From an uncultured Clostridia bacterium (GTDB lineage: Bacteria > Bacillota > Clostridia > Oscillospirales > Acutalibacteraceae), in NCBI GenBank assembly GCA_944382025.1, contig CALWMQ010000068.1, positions 1 through 11,158 on the forward strand: a DNA stretch of 11,158 bases, in the 5' to 3' direction. Of this stretch, positions 6,119 to 11,158 are shown in pieces (position 1 is the first letter of the stretch; the number at the start of each line of letters is the position of its first letter). The translations under genes and the position numbers were made by a program. The notes under the pieces are model-generated. The model searched no databases, had not been told where the DNA came from, and saw only the letters and a list, made by a program, of their open reading frames with translations.

Positions 6119-6568
6119 ATGAACCGCGGTACATGTGGCCACGCTAACCCTCCCATCAAGGATCATGGACCGGAACCGTTCATCGCCAATATCCGCTGTT
6201 TGGCGAAAATGAACCGCAACTTCCGGACGGCATTATGGACCGGAGAACATTTACAGGTAACCTTGATGTGCATCCCGGTTGGCGGTGAGATCGGGTTGGA
6301 AATGCACGACAATCTTGATCAGTTCATCCGGGTGGAAGATGGGTGCGCGTTGGTGAAAATGGGAAAATGTCAGGACTGCTTAAGCTGTCAGCAGACAATA
6401 AACAGTAACTATGCTATTTTGGTCCCAGCGTGTACATGGCATAATATTATCAATATTGGCCGTACACCCCTCAAGCTATATTCCATTTACGCGCCGCCTC
6501 AGCATCCCTTTGGAACTATCCATAAAACAAAGGAACAGGCGGAATGTATGGAAAAACGCCAGTCATGA
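6119..6568 (+). CDS. Cupin-fold protein with an extra CxxCxxC motif
   Basis: This 149-residue protein has a single cupin domain. The first conserved block is GGEIGLEMHDNLDQFIRVEDG (55-75), with likely metal ligands Glu61, His63 and Gln68. The second block, LVPACTWHNIIN (101-112), gives His108. These residues suggest a metal-binding barrel as in small mannose-6-phosphate-isomerase-like cupins; the substrate cannot be read from sequence. The C-terminal YSIYAPPQHPFGT (121-133) fits this subgroup. Unusually, KCQDCLSCQ (83-91) places CxxCxxC in the loop between the two motifs, and Cys105 occupies the spot where glycine is common. The ATG at 6119 follows AGGAGGTGA (6104-6112). It is likely cotranscribed with the small ORF 12 nt downstream and divergent from the membrane-protein gene. 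Confidence 0.92.
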   Translation: MNRGTCGHANPPIKDHGPEPFIANIRCLAKMNRNFRTALWTGEHLQVTLMCIPVGGEIGLEMHDNLDQFIRVEDGCALVKMGKCQDCLSCQQTINSNYAILVPACTWHNIINIGRTPLKLYSIYAPPQHPFGTIHKTKEQAECMEKRQS

Positions 6569-6580
6569 AAGGACAGGACC

Positions 6581-6733
6581 ATGGAGGAAACGCCCATTCC
6601 CCTTGCGGCTGGAACTGAGGCAGAACCGACATCCCTCTGGGAGAAGGTTTCGGCCAGAGGAAACGCGCTTCTCCGCGCCGTAAAGCCATCTTTCCTGTCC
6701 CAGCCCCAGCTGTGCATGGCAAAAGACGCATAA
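6581..6733 (+). CDS. Probable small protein, 50 residues, unknown function
   Basis: An ATG at 6581 opens 50 codons ending in TAA (6731-6733). AAAGGA (6568-6573) lies seven bases upstream, a good ribosome binding site that starts on the last base of the cupin stop codon. The gap to the cupin gene is 12 nt, so cotranscription is likely. The stop codon overlaps the left arm of a perfect terminator hairpin, which fits the last gene of an operon. The peptide starts MEETPIPLAAGTEAEP and contains LWEKVSARGNALLRAVKPSF (19-38), which could form an amphipathic helix. There is no signal peptide or clear membrane segment. I know no family for it. Spacing, ribosome binding site and terminator all favour a real gene, but the frame is short enough to be chance. 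Confidence 0.55.
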   Translation: MEETPIPLAAGTEAEPTSLWEKVSARGNALLRAVKPSFLSQPQLCMAKDA

Positions 6734-6763
6734 AAGCCGGCATCCTAAGGATGCCGGCTTTGT
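6733..6763. terminator. Perfect 13-bp intrinsic terminator after the cupin/small-ORF unit
   Basis: AAAGCCGGCATCC (6733-6745) pairs perfectly with GGATGCCGGCTTT (6749-6761) around a TAA loop. The plus strand exits through TTTGTG, and the minus strand through TTTTATGCG, so it may work in both directions. It is the clearest terminator in the window. Confidence 0.8.
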
Positions 6764-7082
6764 GCCGCTTTGTACGGCGACAGCCATCACGTTGATACCG
6801 TTCCAGGACATCAATACGGATAAAAGAACTGCTTCGCGCCATCTGCTTTCCTTGTAAAACAGGCTTTCCCCAGTCCATTGCTCCGGCGCTGCCGGAATCA
6901 AGCAGGCGGAAAACAATGGCTACCGCACCATCGGACTTATACGTCGGGGTATGGTCTTTCCACGAGCGGGGACATCCTCGTTCCGGCTAAAACCAGGGTG
7001 TTCGACCCGATACCGCCGCCGGCAGTTTCATCATACCCGGGAACCAGTAACAGGATGTTACAGGGTTTCCGGCTTCTGGTGA
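6764..7082. other. Spacer with no recognisable gene
   Basis: About 320 nt between the terminator and the 3' end of the DUF2262-like gene. Frames on both strands are short, or overlap neighbours, and lack convincing ribosome binding sites. The only structure noted is GTAACA (7047-7052) and TGTTAC (7056-7061), a 6-bp inverted repeat with a 3-base gap. It could be the remnant of a decayed gene, but no family is recognisable. Confidence 0.4.
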
Positions 7083-7100
7083 GCGGGTATTTTATCCCGC
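7083..7100 (-). terminator. Weak hairpin at the end of the flavodoxin/DUF2262-like unit
   Basis: GCGGG (7083-7087) and CCCGC (7096-7100) flank an eight-base AT-rich loop that contains the stop codon of the DUF2262-like gene. There is no following T-run. Termination here is only a possibility. Confidence 0.25.
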
Positions 7101-7595
7101 CAGCCCATCGCAGACCACCTGATGATCCCGGTCAGCCGACACCACAATACAATGGCCCGCGAAATAGTCCGGGCAACAACACAGATAGATGTCCATGGCG
7201 GGGTGATCCCATCCATCCTCAAAGCTCAGCTGAACACCGTCCGGATAAAGGCTTTGACAAAAAGCCTTTTCGGTCACGGGCAGGAACACCTTCTGCCCGT
7301 CCTCCATCACGTAGCAATCCTGGGTTTCCTCCTCGGCTCTCTGGGCTCCGGAAACCCAATCCTCCGCCAGCGCTGCCATGCCGTCTTGAAGTAATGCCCG
7401 GGCCACTGTGGGAAATGCCTGTTCCAGCCATTGGAGCTCCCGCTGAACCTCCGGCAGATGGGCTTCCAGGGACTCCTCCTTTCCGGAGCCGTCCTCGGCG
7501 AGGGTGAGAACCAGCCGTACCCCCTCCCTGCCCCACAGGCAAATCTGCGCCTCATAATCCCGGCCCTCACCGGCCGTAAAATCTCCTATGATCAT
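7092..7595 (-). CDS. DUF2262-like cytoplasmic protein
   Basis: This 167-residue soluble, acidic protein has no signal peptide or membrane segment. Its C-terminal part, with LSFEDGWDHPAMDIYL (123-138) and FAGHCIVVSAD (145-155), resembles the end of DUF2262 proteins, where a GHS-type motif precedes a beta strand. The match is from memory and the family has no established function. The middle is helical and glutamate/glutamine-rich (42-90), and residues 139-141 are three cysteines in a row. The ATG at 7595 has a poor context: AAAGGAG (7615-7609) is 13 bases away. A 9-codon open frame (7621-7592) ends with TGA overlapping the ATG, so start-stop coupling is possible. It lies 65 nt downstream of the flavodoxin gene and is probably cotranscribed. 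Confidence 0.8.
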   Translation of the reverse strand: MIIGDFTAGEGRDYEAQICLWGREGVRLVLTLAEDGSGKEESLEAHLPEVQRELQWLEQAFPTVARALLQDGMAALAEDWVSGAQRAEEETQDCYVMEDGQKVFLPVTEKAFCQSLYPDGVQLSFEDGWDHPAMDIYLCCCPDYFAGHCIVVSADRDHQVVCDGLAG

Positions 7596-7621
7596 ACCTT
7601 TCTGGATTCTCCTTTACACAT
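7592..7621 (-). CDS. Possible 9-codon minicistron coupled to the DUF2262-like gene
   Basis: On the minus strand an ATG at 7621-7619 opens MCKGESRKV and stops at TGA (7594-7592). The stop overlaps the ATG of the next gene in the arrangement ATGA. An AAAAGGA site lies about six bases before this ATG, better placed than the site for the main gene. It may be a translational coupling device or leader peptide. Such short frames arise easily by chance. Confidence 0.25.
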   Translation of the reverse strand: MCKGESRKV

Positions 7622-7660
7622 CCGGCGTCCTTTTCTCCCAAAGCCCGGAGAGATCGATTC

Positions 7661-8185
7661 CTAAACCTCCGTCTCCTTCAGGGCCTCCATAACCTTTACC
7701 GCGAAGGCCGCCGCCTCCTCCAGATCCCGGGGATCCGGATGGGAACGGGCGGCTTCAAAATTCTCCAGGAAAGCCTGCACACGGCTATCGTCCGGCTGCC
7801 GTTCCCTCATTGCTTCATAACGTTTTTTCACACTGTCCGGCATACGGCCCTGACACATGAAGCTGTCCACCAGGCAAGCGTCATGGGGAAGGCAGGCGGC
7901 TGCCCGGGACAGAATCCCCTGAAAATACTCAGCGGATCCGCCAAAACCAGCCGTCCCGAACAAGGCCACTTTTTTTCCGCTCAGGCGGGACAAGAACGTC
8001 CGGACAGCCTCGTCACAGGTTCCCTTATCGGTCCAAAAGCCCACAAAAATCAGCGGGGCCTGGGGAACCGCGTCCCCAATTTCCCCATAAGCCGCACAGC
8101 CTTTTTCCGGCAGGGCCTGACGAATAGCCTCCGCCACACGCCTGGTATTGCCGGTGATACTGCTGTACTGCACCGCATAGGTCAA
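7661..8185 (-). CDS. Flavodoxin-family protein (TTG start)
   Basis: I place the start at TTG (8185-8183) because AGGAGG (8199-8194) lies eight bases upstream and the first beta strand begins immediately (MTYAVQYSSITGN). A longer ATG-started frame to 8290 would add 35 residues that contain the ribosome binding site and look non-coding. The 174-residue form fits a flavodoxin. The FMN phosphate loop SSITGNT is at 8-14. GFWTDKGTCDE (49-59) and FGTAGFGGSAEY (76-87) occupy the positions of the isoalloxazine-binding loops. MCQGRMPDSVKKRYEAM (110-126) is a C-terminal element seen in a clostridial flavodoxin subgroup. It should carry electrons at low potential in the cytoplasm; the partner is unknown. 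It is first in a minus-strand unit with the DUF2262-like gene and divergent from the XRE-SdpI regulator. Confidence 0.9.
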   Translation of the reverse strand: MTYAVQYSSITGNTRRVAEAIRQALPEKGCAAYGEIGDAVPQAPLIFVGFWTDKGTCDEAVRTFLSRLSGKKVALFGTAGFGGSAEYFQGILSRAAACLPHDACLVDSFMCQGRMPDSVKKRYEAMRERQPDDSRVQAFLENFEAARSHPDPRDLEEAAAFAVKVMEALKETEV

Positions 8186-8317
8186 AACGATCTCCTCCTT
8201 TTCAAAGACGGCCCGGACAGTTCCTGATAAGGGCCCCGGCCCAAAATCTCCCTTGACCGCCGGCCCCGAAAAAGGACGGCCCGCCGCCATTCTGGGCCAA
8301 ATGTCACTATTCGTTGC

Positions 8318-8346
8318 TTGCGGACAGATGGATTTGCCAGTATACT
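8318..8346 (+). promoter_or_regulatory. Promoter of the XRE-SdpI gene
   Basis: TTGCGG (8318-8323), a 17-base spacer and TATACT (8341-8346) lie just before the gene. The predicted start near 8353 leaves a leader of under 20 nt that begins inside the purine-rich ribosome binding region. The -10 lies within a perfect palindrome. Confidence 0.5.
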
Positions 8347-8348
8347 GG
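8337..8348. promoter_or_regulatory. Palindromic operator candidate over the XRE-SdpI -10 box
   Basis: CCAGTATACTGG is a perfect 12-bp palindrome that contains the TATACT -10 hexamer. XRE regulators bind short inverted repeats and often repress themselves, so this is a natural site for autoregulation. It lies about 150 bp from the flavodoxin start, so it may also affect that divergent gene. Confidence 0.5.
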
Positions 8349-8370
8349 GCAGGAGAAGGAGGCTTCTGTC

Positions 8371-9249
8371 ATGATTGAAACCAATATCCGGAGATTTCGC
8401 AAAAAAGCGGGACTCAGCCAGGATGAACTGGCGGTAAAACTGTCGGTGGTAAGGCAGACCGTCTCCAAATGGGAAAACGGCCTGTCGGTTCCCGACGCGG
8501 AAATGGTCATACGCATGGCCCAGGTGCTGGGGGTATCGGTCAATCAGCTCCTGGGGGCCGAGTTCCGGGATGAATCAGAAGATTTGGCGGAACAGCTGGC
8601 TCAGGCCAACGCCCTTCTTGCCCAAAAGAATCAAGCCCTGCGCCTGATGAAAGCCGCCAATCAAAAAAGAGGCCTGCTTTTGTTTCTGTCTGTTCTGGCG
8701 GTCCTGCTGTCCATGGCTGTAAAAAATCCTGTTTTGTCCCCCATCCTCACCGGCCTTTGCCTGCTGGCGGCGCTGGTCGTCCTGTACCGCAATCTGGCCC
8801 TGCTGACCCAAGTGACCACGGAAAACGCCGATATACGGCCGCTGAAAAGTGTAACCATCCTCAATATCGGCCTTCTGCTGGGCTGCGCTGTCTTCAGCGC
8901 GCTGGCGGGAGCAGGGCTTATCCGGCTCTCCGAAAAAGGGGAACAGCTGTGCGCCATGTTCCTGGTGGCCGCCATCATGATCATATCCGGACTGCTCTCC
9001 CCAAAACTCCCCTTTAACCGGCATACAGGCCTGCGTCTGCCCTGGACGGTTCAGGATGAGGAAACCTGGAACCTGGCCCACCGTATTCTGGGCTATACCG
9101 CTGTTCCCACAGCTTTGTTCTATCTGGCGGGGGCCTTGGCTATAGGCCATCTTGAAGCGGTAACCTTGGCGGCAATGGCCGCCTGGATCGGCATTCCGGC
9201 CCTGATTTCCTACCGGTTCTTCCGCCGCAAAACCCACGGCAAAGGATAG
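8371..9249 (+). CDS. Membrane-anchored XRE-family regulator fused to an SdpI domain
   Basis: The start at 8371 follows AAGGAGG (8356-8362) by eight bases. A longer TTG-started frame from 8314 would begin upstream of the promoter and is rejected. The 292-residue protein has an N-terminal helix-turn-helix (about 5-60; AGLSQDELAVKLSVVRQTVSKWENG region). A charged helix (about 68-98) links it to the membrane part. Six hydrophobic segments follow, at roughly 101-117, 121-140, 161-183, 193-210, 242-258 and 262-283. The SdpI signature LPFNRHTGLRLPWTV with DEETWNLAHRILGY (213-242) lies between segments 4 and 5. SdpI proteins give immunity to the SdpC toxin in Bacillus and can titrate a repressor at the membrane; here sensor and DNA binder appear fused. 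Its 3' end is 10 bp from the convergent Clp gene. Confidence 0.92.
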   Translation: MIETNIRRFRKKAGLSQDELAVKLSVVRQTVSKWENGLSVPDAEMVIRMAQVLGVSVNQLLGAEFRDESEDLAEQLAQANALLAQKNQALRLMKAANQKRGLLLFLSVLAVLLSMAVKNPVLSPILTGLCLLAALVVLYRNLALLTQVTTENADIRPLKSVTILNIGLLLGCAVFSALAGAGLIRLSEKGEQLCAMFLVAAIMIISGLLSPKLPFNRHTGLRLPWTVQDEETWNLAHRILGYTAVPTALFYLAGALAIGHLEAVTLAAMAAWIGIPALISYRFFRRKTHGKG

Positions 9250-9259
9250 TCACCGGCCA

Positions 9260-11158
9260 TTACAGAACGTCCAGCGTCAGTTCCCCGTCCCGAAGGCACA
9301 GAGCCATGGCGGTGGGAGGATTGTCGCACCGTTCCACAATCAGGGAGGCGATCTTGTCTTCCACCTGACGGCGTATGGCGTTGCGCAGATCCCTGGCGCC
9401 CCGTTTCCCGCCGTAGGAATCCTGGGCCAGCTTTTCCGCCGATTCCGGCGTCCAGGTAAAGGTAATGCCCCGTTCCTCCAGAGGACCTTTCAGCTCGCCC
9501 AGCATCAGATCCGCTATCCGGCGGAAATCCTCCTGCCGCAGCGGAGCGAAATACACGATCTCATCCACCCGGCTGATAAACTCGGGGCGCAGGAAATCCG
9601 ACAGAGCCTTAGCCGCCTTATCCTTAGAAGCCTGGGCATCGGATTTGCCGAACCCCATCAGGTTTTCCCGGAACTGGCTGCCCGCGTTGGAGGTCATGAC
9701 AATGACCGTATTTTCAAAATTGACAACCCGGCCATGGGCGTCGGTAACCCGTCCCTCGTCCAGGATCTGGAGCAGAATATTGAGTACATCGGGATGGGCC
9801 TTTTCGATTTCGTCGAACAGGATCACCGAATAGGGCTTGCGCCGGACTTTCTCGGTCAGCTGCCCGGCCTCCTCATAGCCTACATAGCCCGGCGGGGAAC
9901 CGATGATCCGGGACACCGCGTATTTCTCCATAAATTCCGACATATCCAGCCGGATAAGGGTTTCCGGGGTGTCAAACAGCTGGGATGCCAGTACTTTCAC
10001 CAGTTCGGTTTTCCCGACACCGGTGGGCCCCACAAAGATGAAGGAGGCAGGACGGCGGCGGGGACTGATCTGTACCCGGCTGCGGCGGATAGCCGCCGCC
10101 ACCAGGGATACCGCTTCATCCTGGCCGATAATTTTTTTCCGCATCTCGTCTTCCAGGCCCGCCAGACGGGACAGCTCGCTTTCCCGGACCTTGGCGGCCG
10201 GGATACCGGTCCACAGCTCAATGACCTTGGCCAGATCCCCATCGGTGACCTGAGCCTGGGTAGCGGCCGGACGGATCTCATCCACCTGCTGCTCCACCTT
10301 CATCAGCTCCGCCCGGGTGTTGGCCAGCTTCTCATAGTCAATGGACTCCCTGGCCATCTCCTCCTCTTCGTCCTTCCGCAGGGCATCGGCCTTCAGGAGA
10401 AGCTGGGCGTATTCGTCCGCCTTTTTGTTCCCCAGAGCCGCCGCGGCACAGGCCTCGTCCAGCAGATCAATCGCTTTATCGGGCAGGAAACGGTCGGTGA
10501 TGTACCGCTCGGACAGCACCGCCGCCCGCCGCAGCAGGGCATCCGAAATCTTTACCCCATGGTAATTCTCATAATACCCCTTGATTCCCTTCAGCATGGC
10601 TACCGTGTCGTCCACCGACGGCTCCGCCACCGTCACCGGCTGGAACCGCCGTTCCAAGGCGGAATCCTTCTCAATGTATTTCCGGTACTCGTTGAAGGTA
10701 GTAGCGCCGATCACCTGGATCTCTCCCCTGGACAGGGCGGGCTTCAGGATGTTGGCGGCGGACATGCTTCCTTCCGCGTCCCCGGTACCCACCAGGGTGT
10801 GCACCTCATCAATAAACAGAATAATATTCCCCTGGGCCTTGACCTCCTCTACCAGGCCTTTGATCCGGCTTTCAAACTGGCCGCGGAACTGGGTTCCCGC
10901 TACCAGGGCGGTCAAATCCAGCAGGTGGATCTCCTTCCGCGCCAAACGCGCAGGCACCTGCCCCCCCGCGATCCGCAGGGCCAGCCCTTCCGCGATAGCC
11001 GTCTTGCCAACGCCGGGTTCCCCGATCAGGCAGGGGTTGTTTTTGGTGCGGCGGGACAGGATCTGGATCACACGGTAGATCTCCCGATCCCGCCCGATAA
11101 TGGCGTCAAGAGTACCCTCCCGCGCTTTCTTCGTCAGGTCGGTGCAGTAGGTATCCAG
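9260..11158 (-). CDS. clpC: ClpC-type AAA+ unfoldase, N-terminus cut by window edge
   Basis: The 632 visible residues hold both AAA+ domains of a Clp/Hsp100 ATPase, which unfolds proteins and threads them to ClpP. In fragment numbering, domain 1 has Walker A GEPGVGKT (46-53), pore loop GTQFRGQFE (88-96) and Walker B ILFIDE (113-118). Domain 2 has Walker A GPTGVGKT (377-384), pore loop GYVG (424-427), Walker B VILFDE (445-450) and sensor-2 KRGARDLRNAI (585-595). The middle domain is short (about 60 residues, with DYEKLANTRAEL), as in ClpC and unlike the long ClpB coiled coil. MGF (501-503) in domain 2 matches the ClpP-docking loop, which ClpB lacks. The frame stays open to the right edge, so the N-terminal domain and start are outside the window. 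ClpC is favoured; another ClpP-linked Hsp100 such as ClpE is possible. Confidence 0.95.
   Translation of the reverse strand: MDTYCTDLTKKAREGTLDAIIGRDREIYRVIQILSRRTKNNPCLIGEPGVGKTAIAEGLALRIAGGQVPARLARKEIHLLDLTALVAGTQFRGQFESRIKGLVEEVKAQGNIILFIDEVHTLVGTGDAEGSMSAANILKPALSRGEIQVIGATTFNEYRKYIEKDSALERRFQPVTVAEPSVDDTVAMLKGIKGYYENYHGVKISDALLRRAAVLSERYITDRFLPDKAIDLLDEACAAAALGNKKADEYAQLLLKADALRKDEEEEMARESIDYEKLANTRAELMKVEQQVDEIRPAATQAQVTDGDLAKVIELWTGIPAAKVRESELSRLAGLEDEMRKKIIGQDEAVSLVAAAIRRSRVQISPRRRPASFIFVGPTGVGKTELVKVLASQLFDTPETLIRLDMSEFMEKYAVSRIIGSPPGYVGYEEAGQLTEKVRRKPYSVILFDEIEKAHPDVLNILLQILDEGRVTDAHGRVVNFENTVIVMTSNAGSQFRENLMGFGKSDAQASKDKAAKALSDFLRPEFISRVDEIVYFAPLRQEDFRRIADLMLGELKGPLEERGITFTWTPESAEKLAQDSYGGKRGARDLRNAIRRQVEDKIASLIVERCDNPPTAMALCLRDGELTLDVL

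Noticed and set aside
6565..6618. A 17-codon frame overlapping the cupin stop (ATGA)
   Set aside because: It starts without an independent ribosome binding site and is short; the 50-codon frame from 6581 has better spacing and ends at the terminator.
6563..6916. Minus-strand open frames across the small ORF and terminator
   Set aside because: They run through a strong terminator and antisense to the cupin operon, lack ribosome binding sites and show no recognisable domain.
7247..7269. AAAGGCTTT/AAAGCCTTT inverted repeat inside the DUF2262-like gene
   Set aside because: A 9-bp inverted repeat with a 5-base loop, but it lies within coding sequence and is not followed by a T-run, so it is probably incidental.
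8186..8290. A 35-codon N-terminal extension of the flavodoxin
   Set aside because: It would encode the ribosome binding site itself and precede the first beta strand of the flavodoxin fold. The TTG at 8185 with AGGAGG eight bases upstream explains the gene better.

Overview
The window looks like a chromosomal segment of an anaerobic Gram-positive bacterium, most likely a gut-type clostridium (Clostridia, possibly Oscillospirales). This is inferred from strong AGGAGG-type ribosome binding sites, a GC-rich coding sequence, an oxygen-independent class II (B12-dependent) ribonucleotide reductase, a ClpC-type unfoldase and an XRE-SdpI fusion regulator. No 16S gene or other firm taxonomic marker is present, so the assignment is tentative.

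Layout, left to right. (1) Bases 1-629, minus strand: the N-terminal 209 residues of an unrecognised protein whose frame stays open at the window edge. (2) 630-995: a divergent control region with a TTGACA-N17-TACAAT promoter overlapped by tandem NrdR-type boxes for nrdJ, a ~290-nt nrdJ leader, and an oppositely directed promoter with a direct repeat for the left gene. (3) 996-3311: nrdJ, complete. (4) 3312-3981: 670 nt of hairpin-dense non-coding DNA with several terminator-like stems and one lone NrdR-box-like palindrome. (5) 3982-5367: a VWA-domain protein with an intact MIDAS motif and a cysteine-rich C-terminal half. (6) 5425-5982, minus: a small membrane protein resembling DUF6512, divergent from (7) 6119-6568, a cupin, followed by a probable 50-residue small protein at 6581-6733 that ends inside a strong terminator. 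(8) 6762-7091: no recognisable gene. (9) 7092-8185, minus: a two-gene unit of a TTG-initiated flavodoxin and a DUF2262-like protein, with a possible 9-codon minicistron between them. (10) 8371-9249: a membrane-anchored XRE-SdpI regulator, divergent from the flavodoxin, with a perfect palindrome over its -10 box. (11) 9260-11158, minus: the C-terminal 632 residues of a ClpC-type AAA+ unfoldase running off the right edge.

The genes do not form one obvious pathway. nrdJ makes deoxyribonucleotides under probable NrdR control, and the Clp protein belongs to protein quality control. The flavodoxin/DUF2262 pair opposite the XRE-SdpI regulator is a plausible small regulatory module. The DUF6512/cupin/small-ORF cluster shares one intergenic region carrying a 32-bp inverted repeat. 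I did not find clear evidence of a mobile element, CRISPR array, tRNA or rRNA. The most interesting unexplained items are the lone NrdR-like site by the VWA gene, the 50-residue small protein, the 32-bp inverted repeat at the DUF6512 ribosome binding site, and the hairpin-dense 3.3-3.9 kb spacer.
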